A DNA stretch of 58,392 bases from Pelomyxa schiedti (GCA_020536535.1 JAHLWZ010000889.1:1-58392), one strand, 5' to 3'; positions 35,104 to 47,219 are shown, numbered from the stretch's first letter. Notes: generated from the sequence alone by a model not told the origin. Translations and numbers: made by a program.

Positions 35104-38100
35104 TTACAGGTGAGAAATACAACAAAATTCGTTCTCCTCTTCATTGTGGTCATAGAGCCAGGTGAGTCCTACTCCCTCGCCGACCAGTGCTTCAGTGTCT
35201 TCTCCCACTTCAGGGATGACCTTCTTACTGCCGCGTGCAATATTGATTATTTCCTGTGCAAGGGACTTGATGCGAACAGCAAGTTTGCTGTCTTGAAATC
35301 TTTCTAGTGCTTCGTCGTACTGTCTTTAATGAGAGAGATACTGGACATTGTAAGCATACCTTTGATTTGGGTGCCCGTTTCTTTTTGGATTTGCCCTGTT
35401 CCGCATCATTTGACATAAATTCAAGCAGAAGTGTTGCTAGCTTGGTAAAGTGACCAGCGTACTCATGCAAATCACTGCCATTTTGGCCTGCTACTGCAGA
35501 CGAGCGTGCCTTGACTCGTAAAAGAATAAACGCGTGTTGTATAACACACCACAGGCAACGAATGCAAAACATTCTAAAATTGTAAGTAGTGTGCATAATT
35601 TGAAGAGCATTTACCTCCGACGTGGGTTAACTCTTGCGAAAGAAGATGAGCACAAGAGGTGTAGTATGTCACAAGCGGATGAAATTACTTTCCAATCGGC
35701 AGCACGAGGATCGACAACATGCCTTCCTTGTGTCAAGCCGCTTCCCAGACCAGCAACAACGTGAACAGTAATTTCAAAGAACTATTTAGTGTGAGTTTGC
35801 CTTAAGTCCCTTCCCAAAACAGTACCAGGAAGATGGAATGCCTGTCCATGGTTAAAAAAACAGCATGAGAATGCGGGATGAGCTGCTGGTCCCATGAATT
35901 TGTGTGCGCATCATATGAATTGATTGCATCAGCAATGCTGATTGCAATAGATGTGCATTCGAGTGGTGTATGGAGCGTATAGACTAATGTGAGTGCATGT
36001 GAGATGTGTAAGGCACTCAAGGGAGGGGAATTATAGTGAGGAAAATGTGGAAAGAGATGAGGCGTGTGACAAGCATGCGGTGCACTGCGTAGTGACGGTG
36101 TGTGTGATATAGCATTGTATACTCGACAAAGTGCTTGCTTTGCAAGGGTTGCTACTTGAGGAACCAGGGTACCTTTTTCAAATCTTAGGAAAAAAAAGAG
36201 CTGGATGACGTTGTCCACCATCAAAGACACACAGCTTGTGGAGCATATCTAAAACAGCTGAAGAGACTAAAGGGTCTCTTTCTACTTCAAACAGCTTACT
36301 TAGTAACATGAAAATCTTTGTTGACTGAAAGAGACTAATAAGTCAGATTTTGGGAAAATTGGAGCGGTCACATGTTTTAGTACTAGCTTGGTTATCCTGA
36401 AGAGTAACGAACTTTCTGCTTGGCACCAATCCATGGCAAGGGAAAGAGTTCGCAGAAAGTTACTGTCGAGGGGTTAATTATTTGCAGAAAGTGTTGCTTC
36501 ATACTACAAAGTTTGCTCCTTCTCTCGCACAGTGGAAATCTGAATTAACTGAGAAAGATGAACTTAGAAAAATCTGAACCTCTAGATTCTTTCTTTCTTT
36601 GAGGATTTCATTTTCAATCTGCTCACATCTTGATATCATCCACATGAAAACTTGAGGCGTAACCACCGTGTCTACAGATGGGGGTGCTATTGCGCGTGTG
36701 ATGGCATGTTGCGCATGAAACAAGGAATTGTCCTTTGCCCGATCAATGGAAAACAGGCACAACGAGTGTATTGCACTTGACATAATTGCTTGCTCAATAA
36801 TTCCCAGCTCATTGCTATGTGAATTGGCATAAAAGCTTAGTAACTTTGATCTTTCTACCTGTCAACATGACGTGATATGAGAGGAAGTGCTCTGAGAGAC
36901 GGCCCCACCAGTTCTTCAGTCAATCTAAGCACTAGAATAAGAAATTCTGCAACCCCGATGTTAATTAAACCTGTGTTTTCCATTCATTTCAACATCAGAG
37001 CGTGAAAGATGAGCTAATTGTGATAGACAATTTACAAACAGCAGCTCTTCTTTGTTAAAGAATTGTGGAACTAATTCTTCAGAGTGCACTACAGTCAGGG
37101 CAGTTGAAGTATTTACTACTGTGCCCAGGTGCACTGGGACGAGGGAATTGCTGTCTGGAGGACATGCTTGTTCAATTGACTCCACTGGTGATGAATGTAC
37201 TTCAGCATTACTTCCAATATAATGGTCACCAGCACTGTCCAGGACTTGGCGTGGTGAAATTTCCGCATAGGACAGGCTGTTAGGTGATGTTGCAATCGAC
37301 ATAGCAGTAGCCACATCAAAACATTGGCTTAGAACAGAGGGATTTCCTTTGTTCCGTGAGTTTTAACACAACCATGATTAGACGAACTGGATTGAAGAAC
37401 TCTGTCAGCTTCAGTGATATCAAATAGCACGTCAGTGATATCAATTTGCTTGAGGTCGCTTTAGGTCTGTCAATCGCACTCTAAATGCATACCCACATTC
37501 AACACAAGGTAATAAGTCACAAAGCAAGACATCAGATCTGTATTCGTACTGAGTTCTGAAGTGGATTAACCCAATGAGAGGATCTGCAATTTCAAAACCG
37601 GGGTTGACAGGTACTCTGTCATGTGATCTCAGTCGAAACGGGGAAGACTGGAGAAGTGCCAGAAACTCTTTTTCATTGGCCTGAAACAGAGTATTATAGA
37701 CATATGAAACAAAAACCTATGTGATGTGAATGCCCTTTCCCTCAATCCCTCAAGAAAACGTACTGGAGCAATGAAATCTGCTAAATCCTTCAGAACGGCA
37801 AGTGCCCCAGTAGCCAAGTCAATTACATTTGTAAACAAAACGAGGTTGCACAGAGCAGATATCAACATATGGCTCTCGGGCACTAAATGGGTACTGAACC
37901 CCGATTTTAGAAACTCACCTGCAAGAACCAAGCCTATATATTTATGAGGGATTACCAAAAGTTACTGAACATACCTATAAGCTGAGATTTGGGAACAGAA
38001 GAGGTAATATAAGTGTTTACAACACCAAACAGAGTGGTTGTTGACTCACGGTCAGCAGGTGATATTAACTTCAATAGACACTGAAAGTTGTATTAAGTAT

Positions 38101-39600
38101 TAAATGAATGAAAAACACCACAACCTGAAAAAAAATTGGATAGGACCATTCTGGCCATAAGGCAGGTGGATGGAGAACAGAAAAAAGGTATGACATGAAA
38201 GGTCTGAGGTCTGCTGGATTGGCATGCAGTAGCCAACGCAACTGGATTGCACACTCCAAGGAGCTTTCGTGCAACGGCCCTTGATTTGGTTTGCTGTTTG
38301 TAATATGAGGAGGAAACACGTTTGAGGATGGCGAAAAAAGACCAACCTGAGCAGTTTACACTGTTGTAGTGTAGAGTGAAACACCTGGAAAAAGGTCAAT
38401 TAATCGTTTTCCTTAATATGTTCGTTTGTACCTTTTCTCTGAGGTGGGGGAACTCAGAAAATAAAAAGAGCTTTAGAAACGCAACAGTTTGCATTCGCAA
38501 TGAAACGCACACGGCTGGTACACTAGGAGTTTTCTGACCCAAAACAGTGCAAAATTCCACAAGACCATGCTCCAAATTGTACCAGTTCTTGGGTTTTTGT
38601 TGGGGTAACTTTTAGAAGAAAAGCTTACCTTGCATAAGGAAAAAGCGGAGTTGAGTAGAAGAGGTGGCATTGCACCTTGGTCAAAAGAGTCAATTACTGC
38701 ATCAGCAAGGGGGACCTTGACGGCTCTGACTGGCAGTTGCAGACACAAAGAGACGATGATAAGAAGAACATCAATAGTAAACAATTTATGAGTGCGTGCA
38801 AGAGAGTACATAAAGCCCTGCACTCCTTTGAAATTTATTAGGCCATAGCCAGACTAAGATGTATACTTATAGATTCTGCAAGGAATAGTTGTCGCAGGAT
38901 TTCTGCAACCTGTTGTGTTGTTTCTGGATCCGCGCGGCTCGAAATTACATGAATTGCTTGGTAAGGCAACGAATCTATGTTATTCTTGGTGCATGTTTCA
39001 AATAGAAATCAAGTTCAACGACGTTGTACCGTCATGTGGCATCACAGCTGGCAAACAAGCCAGTGCCAAAATAGATCCCGGACTCAACTTTCCACTCAAC
39101 CCAAGTGCACAAAGTCTTCGAGCCCACACAATAGTTTCTACTGAATGGCCGGGCGATTCCGCGAGTTTCATCTTCTCATTTCTGTTGCACTTTTCTCCAC
39201 GTTGAATGTGGGAAGACGTGTCAGCTGCCTCCTCTGTCCCCACGGATTCCTCCACACTGCAATCCTCGCCGCAGCTCTTTTCTTCATCGCCTGTGCACAA
39301 ACTTTCATCACCAGAATCGTCACTCCCTGGGCTTCTCAACCCACATGTGTATTCGCAAAACGCTGCAGAAGATGCCGTTGCAACTGCGACTTGTATTGCG
39401 CTGGCAACGTTCGTAGCACCAACTGTTATCCCGCCGCTGCCAACGTCAACGCCGCACGCGGAAATTACGATTCGGGCGATACGCTCCGTAGCTTCTTCGT
39501 CATCAGTAAGAAGTACGACAGATCTCGCACAGCTGCCTCTGTTTGAGACCACTACAGCCGCAGATTCCGGCGTGTCGTCTTCGCTCTCGTCGTGGCTCAT
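35104..39600 (-). CDS. large helical-repeat protein, probable FANCI homologue
   Basis: From ATG 39600 an acidic Ser-rich N-terminus leads into many exons of Leu-rich helices, ending YDEALERFQDSKLAVRIKSLAQEI...EENEFCCISHL before TAA 35104-35106. Several segments resemble FANCI, the DNA-crosslink repair clamp partner of FANCD2. GFMYSLARTHKLF at about 38820 compares with SIALLLSVTRIQRF; ISALCNLVLFTNVIDLATGALAVLKDLADF (about 37860-37780, split here) compares with the region around the monoubiquitylated Lys of human FANCI ([20 protein letters not shown]). FEIADPLIGL compares with ISLQEPLDYLL, and the C-terminal pattern compares with [24 protein letters not shown]. Each match is weak; their order is right. 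Exon limits are only partly resolved. If not FANCI, it is another alpha-solenoid. Confidence 0.5.
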
Positions 39601-40230
39601 TTATTTTTTTTACCTCGATCTATTGGGGCCGGTTCTTAGCAGATGCGAAAAGGCAAAAACAAAAAACTCTGACCCGAGATGTCAGAGTGCACGCTGTTAA
39701 CATCCGATTGTGTTACGTTTTCAGAGTGAGTGTTGTGCATTTCTCTGAGTTCCTTGCTTATCTCAATGCACAGGCTCTACACAGCCATTTCCCTTGTCGA
39801 CAACAACAACACCACAGCCCCACCACCACACTCCTCAGGCCCCGAAAATAGACCCTCGGCGGTGGCACCTTCCAGTGTTGGCGGTGGTAAGACTGACAAC
39901 GCGATCGACCCAGCACTCGACAACCGGGCACCACTCGAGCGTGAGGTCGCAGGATCGAACCCCAGCGCATCCAAACCCACAAGCCAGGCAAGGGACTCTG
40001 TTGCTTCAAGGGTGTTTGTGATACGCGACTTTGACTCGACACAAGTGCAGTACCGGTTGTCGATTGGACTGCCTCCTCATACTTTACCTTGATGCTACTT
40101 CTTTTGTTGTAGAGATTATTAGTCTATTGAAAGAGAAAGGTTTCTTTTTTTTTTTTCTTTCTTCCCATTTCCTCAACTTTTACAAGGTCTTGGCTTTTCT
40201 ATAATTTAGGTTACTACCTAGCAACAGTTG
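39601..40230. other. intergenic, 630 bp, with a possible small ORF and a tRNA-like patch
   Basis: A plus frame at about 39730-40092 is open. Its end, RVFVIRDFDSTQVQYRL, faintly resembles the start of GOLGA7/Erf4 (KVFIQRDYSSGTRCQF), but there is no room for the rest of that domain before the next gene's stop. At about 39915-39965 CACTCGA...CTCGAG, then GGTCGCAGGATCGAACCCC, looks like an anticodon arm plus T-arm/B-box of a decayed tRNA or SINE. Neither is a firm gene. 40139-40165 is a long T run. Confidence 0.35.
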
Positions 40231-41704
40231 TTATAGTTTGGGTCTTTCATCAAAAACTCTCTTGGCTTTGCTTTCACTTCTGGCTAGACTGCGCGGTTCC
40301 ACTAGTTTGATTTTCATCCCAACACCTATTGTGCCCTTGATGTACTTCTCAATCTTGATTTCAATCTCGGCACGTTGTTCTGGAGTTGTGGAGGCAAATA
40401 CTTCCGGTGTGCCTTCTACTGCCACTGTGAGCCAATCTAAGTAACCCCTCTTGGACACTGTTATGGTGTACTGTGGTTGAACTTCGGGTATTTCCAGGAG
40501 AAGCGCTTCGATTTGGGATGGGAAAACCTATAAGTAGAAAATGAGTCAGTGCTGTGGATGAATGTCAACTGCTTACGTTTGCCCCGTTTATTTTCAGCAT
40601 ATCGTCAGCTCGTGCAAGTACCTTATCCATTTTCAACGTTGTCCTGCCACATTTACATCTCTCTCTCCACAATCTAGTAATATCCCTTGTCCTGTACCGA
40701 ATCATTGGCATTGCTTTCCTCTGCAATGAAGTGAAGACTAATTCCCCTGGTTCACCAAGCGGCAAAGGAGCCAGAGTTTGAGGGTCAATTACTTCAGCAA
40801 GGAAGTGATCTTCATTGATATGCAGGCCACTCTGGGCAGAACAGTCATATGCGACTCCTGGTCCTCCTAGTTCTGTCAGTCCATATATCTAAATGAGATT
40901 AGGGCTTGAATGTACTTTCAGTAGGTACGGTACCTCTGATGCCCGTATTCCTAGTCTTTCTTCTATCTGTTTTCTCATACCAGGAGTGCAAGGCTCAGCC
41001 CCAAATAGTCCGGCTTTGAGGTGGAGGTCTGTATGTACATTCACGTGCATATCAGCTGCTTTCTCAGCAATAGTAAGTGCGTAGGAGGGAGTACAACACA
41101 GAACGCGAGCATGAAAGTCACGTAATAGCATTACTTGCCTCTCAGTAAGCCCACAGCTTGCCGGAACTTCCACAGCCCCCAGAGAAGCTACTCCCTCATG
41201 GAACCCAAGGCCACCAGTGAATAGGCCATATCCATAGGCGTTGTGTATGCAATCACCAGGCCTAGCTCCCGCGGCAAATAGAGAGCGAGCCACACATTCA
41301 CCAAGCATTTCGATATCCGTCGCTGTATATGTGCCGGTAATTGGTTTTCCAGTGGTGCCGGAAGAAGCATGTACACGAGCAACCTGATCCATAGGTACAG
41401 CACATAAACCAAATGGATAGTTAGCTCTTAAATCATCCTTCACAGTGAAAGGCAGCTTGTGAATGTCATCGACTGTGGCAATAAACTCATTGACAGGGGT
41501 ATCAGCACTAAGACCCACTGCACGTAAGGCCTCTCTGTAAAACGGAACTCTTTCTCTAACCCATGAAACAGTCTCCCGTAGGAACTGCAGTTGAAGGCTT
41601 TTCATTTCTGATTCCTCCATGCATTCAAACCTGGGGTTAAAGGAAATTCTATCAACTGGAGACGTTACAGACGATGTGGAAGAAATCTCAGTACTGGTTG
41701 CCAT
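40231..41704 (-). CDS. phenylacetate-CoA ligase (PaaK-type)
   Basis: This is an AMP-forming enzyme that activates phenylacetate (or a related aryl acid) to its CoA thioester. From ATG 41704 it shows an N-terminal [10 protein letters not shown] region, the ATP loop [35 protein letters not shown], then across a short intron (about 40925-40880) [41 protein letters not shown] with CKCGRT, and after a second intron [11 protein letters not shown]. The C-terminal subdomain has the usual IKLVEP...ESKAKRV ending before TAA 40231-40233. Length is about 440 residues, as in bacteria. Homology looks bacterial, but two GT-AG introns of about 45-50 nt show it is resident in the eukaryotic genome. The Ser/Thr-rich first 20 residues have no clear targeting signal. 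Confidence 0.93.
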
Positions 41705-42112
41705 TGGTATTTGTTGTACTTGTGTGAAATGGTTATTTTTTTAAGCTTTTTTGCTGTTCTGCATTAAATGGTCGTTTTTTTTGCGTTTGGTTCTTTCTGC
41801 GCAAAACCACAGCGTAACAGTTTTTGCCTAATTCTACAGATCCTTTGATTTTTCCCAATACGAGAGCCTTCCATTACGTGGACGTTTGATTTGTAAGGTA
41901 CCAGAAACAAACCAACTACTGGTTGGATTCCAAATCCCCCACCTTATCCCCCACCTTCACCCCCCAGTAATACACTAATAAATAAAACGTGGTAACTTCT
42001 CCGAGGATTCCCGAAACTCCCCATGCCTCTAGAGATGCCAAAAATAAGTGGTTTTTCTTCGTTTTTCAAATCAAACCATCAAAAGTAGAAAAAAAAAACA
42101 AAAGAGGAGGAG
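41705..42112. promoter_or_regulatory. divergent intergenic region, about 410 bp
   Basis: It lies between the PaaK-type ATG (minus) and the VPS39 ATG (plus) and must hold both promoters. It is T/A-rich near 41740-41790 and 42060-42100, with a C-rich stretch around 41930-41965. I see no gene, RNA or clear TATA box other than AATAAATAAAA at about 41978-41988. Confidence 0.4.
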
Positions 42113-45100
42113 ATGCTGGCGTTCAACATCGTACAGCTTACGGACAAGCCGTTCCCGTTCCGGGTGGAGTGTCTGGAGTGCTGGGGTCCCGACAGATTGT
42201 TGATAGGTACGGCGGAGAGCGCTCTTTTATTGTACGACATACAGCACGTTTCCGACAGCACCGGATACAAGATGTCGTTGCTGTGCAAGCGCGACAACTT
42301 CGCTAAGAAAGGTGCGATCACTCAGTTGTCGGTTGTTGACGAGTACGGCATCTTGGTGAGTTTATCCGATCAAGTGTACGTACACGATTTGCCTGCTAAA
42401 GGCGCAGAGGCAATGAGTACTAGTTTCGGGCTCAAGGTTTTTTCCCCCTCGGTTTCTGCTTCCACTAACGCGAGAACAAAACCAAAAGTCGGCGTTGTCT
42501 AAAACTAAGGGTTGCACGACATTCAGTGTGCAATTCACTGACACCCAAGGATTGGTTTTGATTGCTGGTTTAAAAAAGCATATACTCATTTTTACATGGG
42601 ATGGCCATGACTTTACTGAGTTTCAAGATTATCCACACCCATGCGAGCCCCCCAAGTCTATTGTATGGTGTAAAAACAGCATGTGTATCGGCTTCAAGAA
42701 AGAATACTTTCTTATGAGCGCCCTCACAGGGCAAATGACCGAAATTTCCAACAAAACATCATCTCCACTGGTTACAAGGCTTCCGGACAACCAACTTCTC
42801 CTTGCTGTAGATAACCTTGGTGTTACCGTCGATTATGAAGGAAGACCAACACGTTCCCATGCATTAATATGGACTGAACCCCCTGCTTCTGTTGTATTTG
42901 CTTATCCATATGCTATTGCCATTGCAAAGGCATTTCTGGAGATCCGGACCTTGCTGTCCGATACACTCACACAAGTACTACCTATCCGGCAAGCAAAAGT
43001 CATATGCTGCAAAGATTTAACACCAAGTGCTCAGCTTCAACCAGAAGCTGGAAAGGCAGTCATTTATGTTGCAACAAATGAAAAAATGATCTCTCGTTTG
43101 GTCCCTGTTCCTCTTTCAGATCAAATTGACCAGTTATGCTCTGCTCGTCAGTACTCTGATGCATTGGTGTTGTGTGAGGCACTCCCTGAGGATGACCCAC
43201 TTCGCCCCAAGAAGATCGAGAGTGTACGGATACAACAAGCTTATTCAATATTTGCGCATAAAGGTGACTACAAAGAAGCAATGACGATGTTCTTTGAGCT
43301 ACGCGTTCCAGTCATTGACGTGATCGGTCTCTTCACGAATTTACTTCCCCAAGATCTCCGTGGAAAGCAGAGGTACAACATCGACTTGAATGAGCTCATT
43401 GGCGAGGCCCGATCCAATGCTCTTAAGGCTTTATGTGTAAGTCACTCCTTTCACAACAATGAACACTTATCACAAATAGGGATTTTTGGTATCCACAAGG
43501 TTTAGGGTGGCTAATTCAGGGCCACCAGCAGCTCCAACGCCAACAACCACCACCACAAGCTCTTCAGCATCCTCACCCAGTCCCGCACCAAATCCAGGAG
43601 AAGTGAAATACAACCAGTGCACAGATATACCCACAATCATAGATACTTCTCTCCTGAAAGCATGCATTCAAGCAAAGGAGTTCAAACCTCTTGAACATCT
43701 TCTATCAGGTCCCAATAACTGCCATTTAGCGGAATGTGAATCTTTCTTGCTTAAGTATACTTGTCCGCAGTACCTTTTTCTATTGACACCCTCCTAGTGA
43801 TACGGCCCCCTACCCACTTGAGTTGGTGAAACTGTACAAAAGCAAGCAAACCCGAGAACTCCACACCAAGGCGCTGAACCTCCTATGTAGCAGCAAACTG
43901 AGTGCAAAAGAAAATGTTTCTGTGCAACAAACAATTGACTATCTCAAGGTACTATACTGTAGTGGGTAGGGTGGGAAAAAACAATTCACACTCGAAAGTG
44001 TCTAGGGGCCAAATACCTTGATCTAGTTCTCAATTACTCAACCCGAGTCCTACTACTTGATCCTCTCAATGCACTTACAATATTCACCAAAGGAGAGAGG
44101 GTAGCTGATGATCAACTCCCTTCAGCTGAAGTTCTCGCTCACTTCAGACGCAAAGAGCTTGCCCCTGTCTCCCTCAAATTAATTGTACCATACCTGGAGT
44201 ATCTCATTGGACAGGGGTCAAAAGAACCTGATATTCATAATGACCTTGTCATACAGTACACTGATATTATCGTGTCATCCCCCAATTTCAGTTCTACTTC
44301 AACGGTATTCACATCAACTGAACACCTCCATTTTAAATATTATATTTAGACGGCAGCTGGAACTGAAACTGGCGTTCTTGGGGAAACCCGGAAAAAATTA
44401 ATTTCTTTCCTGGAGACATCTAAGTTCTACACTGCTGAAGTTATTCTGAGCAAATTCCCGGAGCATTTGCATGAAGAAAAAGCACTGTTACTGGCAAGGA
44501 TCGGTGAGCACCGTGGCGTGCTCAATATATACGCCACCAAGTTGAACCAACCTCGCAAGGCTGAAGAGTACTGTGAGCAGCATTACTCTGTTGAAGAAAG
44601 TCAAGAGGGTCACGATGTCTACTTGAATCTATTGGAAGTCTATCTTCGTCCTGATGGCGGGGAACCTCCAATGGTGAAGCCGGCCTTCGAGCTTCTAAAC
44701 AAGCACTACCTGCGAATCAACATTCCAAAGGCATTGGCACTTCTTCCGCAAGACACCCCTCTTGCCAGTCTCAAGCCTTTCTTCGAGAATGTCATAAGGG
44801 ATACAAGCAAACGCCGCAGAAGCAACCAAGTGGAAAAGGGACTTAGAGAATCAGAAAACTTGCAGGTATGGAGACAGCTACAACTTTCTTCCAAGCACTC
44901 AACATTCCTTTAGGTTCGTCTTCAAAACATCAGTGCCCGAGCCCGAATGGTGAAAATTGATGAATCAACAAGGTGTGCTGTTTGTCTTCGACACTTGCGG
45001 CTTTCTGCCTTTGCTTTGTACCCCGACGGCAGTGTTGTACACCTAATGTGCATGAAGAACAAGGCAGGACCTATGGGGAGCTCTGCGGCTGCTCCTGCAC

Positions 45101-45123
45101 CCCCTGCCGGGAAGAAGTTGTGA
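42113..45123 (+). CDS. VPS39: VPS39/Vam6 homologue, HOPS-specific subunit
   Basis: VPS39 is the Rab7-binding end of the HOPS complex that tethers late endosomes, lysosomes and vacuoles. An N-terminal CNH/propeller domain is visible (VECLECWGPDRLLIGTAESALLLYDI, VDEYGILVSLSDQVYVHDL, SIVWCKNSMCIGFKKEYFLM, VIYVATNEKMISRLVPVPLSDQI). It is followed by the clathrin-repeat solenoid (DSLLKACIQAKEFKPLEHLL equivalent, VSLKLIVPYLEYLIGQGS, EEKALLLARIGEHRGVLNIYA, AEEYCEQHY, LLNKHYLRINIPKALALLPQDT). The end has the Vps39 zinc-ribbon-like motif TRCAVCLRHLRLSAFALYPDGSVVHLMC, then APAPPAGKKL and TGA 45121-45123. Short introns occur throughout. VPS11, its HOPS partner, lies 19 kb upstream on the same strand. 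Confidence 0.93.
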
Positions 45124-45288
45124 GCAATTTTTACGATTAACAACTCAAATTAGCTCTTTTTTTAACGAGAAAATCGCCAACCACCAATTACCCTCGTCGA
45201 AATTATGAGTTGAAGCAGTTGATAAGGAAGTAAAAAATGAATTTCTTTTTCAAACTGCATAAAATAAATATAAAACAAGACGAATAAG

Positions 45289-45875
45289 ATGCGCAGAACC
45301 GAGTGGGAGGCGGAACGAGAGGAACCAGTCAAGGTGGGTTCAAATCAGATGTTGGTTGGGATAGGAAGACACTGCACCGAATGTGGGAGGTTGGACTTTC
45401 TTCCCTACAAGTGTGGTGAGTGTGGGTGTCATTTCTGCTCAGAGCACAGAGACTCCCATTCCCCGTGTGGGAACCAGATAGACAAAAACAATGTATAACA
45501 CTCACTCCGACAAAAACACTCTGAATTTTTTCTGTACAGGTTGTTGGGCTGCCGTGTCCTATCTGCGGAAAATCCGTCAGAGTGAAGGAGGGTTCTGACC
45601 CTGATGAGGAACTGGCGAGGCACCTGCAGTCCTTGTGCATACCAGAACCACCGCCACAACAAAGGCCTAGTGAGCCCAACACAGCACAGGCAACGGCAGA
45701 GAGGCGGAAGTTACACACTGGAGGACTGGCCGAGCCATTCTGCAAGTGCTCTGCTTATCGCTGTAGGGCAAAGGACTTGGTGTGCTGCAGGTGCCCATCA
45801 TGTGGCAAAACATTCTGTCTAAAGCATAGGCATGAAAGAGACCACACCTGTACAGCTGTTGCAAAGAGGAGCTGA
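45289..45875 (+). CDS. AN1-type zinc-finger protein, ZFAND2-like
   Basis: This is a proteasome/ubiquitin-associated stress protein of the ZFAND2 (AIRAP) layout. A first AN1 finger reads GRHCTECGRLDFLPYKCGECGCHFCSEHR with C and H following. A C2H2-like middle reads LPCPICGKSV...LARHLQSLC, equivalent to VCPLCNTPI...HID..C. A second AN1 finger reads PFCKCSAYRCRAK through CPSCGKTFCLKHRHERDHTC. One intron (45496-45539, GTATAA...TACAG) joins DKNN to VVGLPCP in phase. Length is about 180 residues. It ends in a basic AVAKRS with no ubiquitin-interacting motif visible. The gene starts 165 bp after VPS39 on the same strand. Confidence 0.85.
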
Positions 45876-45972
45876 AATGTAAATTATTTGTAGACAAAAT
45901 TGGTTTTCATGAGTATATAGAAACCCAATGTAAATTGAATAAAAAAAAAAAAAGAAAAACAACCTATATTTT

Positions 45973-46793
45973 CTATTTGGCTTGCAGTTTCTTGTAAAGA
46001 CATAACACAACCAATGAGAGTACAATTACAACAGCAAAATCGAATATGGCCACAATCACGGCGACAACAGCCACAATGTTTGTTGCGCTCCACTTGTAAG
46101 AATGTGACAGGCATAAATCTGGTGACAGACAAGCATTCTCTGGGTTCGTGGAGAATAAAACCGCCTCCTGTTGGAACTCATCCATGTAAGAAGACACAAT
46201 AGAAGCTATAGACTCGGACGAGGCACTAGTGTCAGGGTGGTAAATAACCATCACTTGCGAGTCCTCTTTCACAATCTTGTAGGAGGGGGAAGTGTATCAG
46301 TTTTTAATTTGTTTGTGTCACACCACTCACACAAAGAAGTGAGATTGGGGGAAGAAAAAAAAAAAAAACATACATCACTTGAGGCACTGAGCCACTGACC
46401 AGACGCGGACCACGTAGTGAGGCCATCAGGGAACAGTGGAGTGACTACACGCCCCATCCATTCGTTGAACTGATCGGACGTGATTTGCACGGTGGTGCCA
46501 TTTGACAGCTGGATAGAGAGCCCGAAATAGAGCTCGGACCTGGCCCAGTCTGACACATACAGCCATCCTCCCGATGGGCTGCTGCCCCCGGCACTGCGTG
46601 TGACTAAAAAGGACAGCATCAACACCACGAGGGCAGAAGAAGTGGTGGCAGTTATCATGGTTTTGGTTGTGGGCCGAGACGGTGGGGCCACTGAGAATGA
46701 TTGTGGGGTTTGTTGGTGAGGGTCAGTTGTTGTACTGTTGGCAGTTATTACTGTACGTGATAGGGTGCTGCCTGAGTCGCCCTTTTTTTGCAT
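45973..46793 (-). CDS. membrane-anchored DUF3574-domain protein
   Basis: The function is unknown. The domain matches DUF3574, a family I know from secreted bacterial proteins: SELYFGLSIQLSNG, FNEWMGRVVTPLFPDGLTTWSASGQWLS, then after an intron (about 46370-46275) KIVKEDSQVMVIYHP and YMDEFQQEAVLFSTN. The bacterial pattern is LYFG..., F...VTPRFPDGLTV..GQW, RE.S.V..I.HP, F.QESVL. Here the domain sits between a signal or anchor helix (ALVVLMLSFLVTRSAGG) and a strong C-terminal transmembrane helix (NIVAVVAVIVAIFDFAVVIVL) with a short basic tail. It is therefore probably displayed on the cell surface or in a vesicle lumen. The intron inside the domain shows eukaryotic residence. Stop TAG 45973-45975. 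Confidence 0.75.
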
Positions 46794-47219
46794 TTACAAT
46801 ATGAAGTTGCACCATCGTAAAGGGTATTTATGTGGGTTTTAGTTTTAACCGGTAATTAGCCCTGACACGTAGCACAACAAGCCCGGCTCCTTCGGGGTTT
46901 TTTTTCTGCAACGTGGCTTATTGCGTGAACATCACAATGGCCCCTTCTCCTTTTGTTCAAGTTCCTGTATTAGGGTGTTGATCGCGGAAGCGATCGGCCT
47001 CTGATATTTGCAACTTCGTTGTGTCTTTGGTTTTTTAATCTCTGCGCACTATCGGGTGCGGGCATTGTCTGCAATGCAAAAAAACAAAGTCCATGACACT
47101 GGCGTTGGTTACGTTGGAGGTGTGTCCGGTGACTTTCTAAGAAAGAATGCTGATCCAGTTTTTTCCTTGTTGTGTTGTTTCTCCCTCCTCTCTCAGGTGC
47201 AAAGGGGGAGTTCAGTTTG
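46794..47219. other. divergent intergenic region, about 425 bp, with a hairpin plus T-run
   Basis: At 46882-46905 a CCCG...CGGG hairpin is followed directly by eight T on the plus strand, like a bacterial intrinsic terminator or a Pol III terminator. No small RNA gene could be recognised upstream of it. The remainder is presumably the two promoters. A T-rich stretch precedes the cyclase ATG. Confidence 0.35.

Noticed and set aside
40231-41704. Bacterial contamination as the source of the PaaK-type gene
   Set aside because: Two in-frame GT-AG introns and flanking eukaryotic genes show it is part of the nuclear genome.
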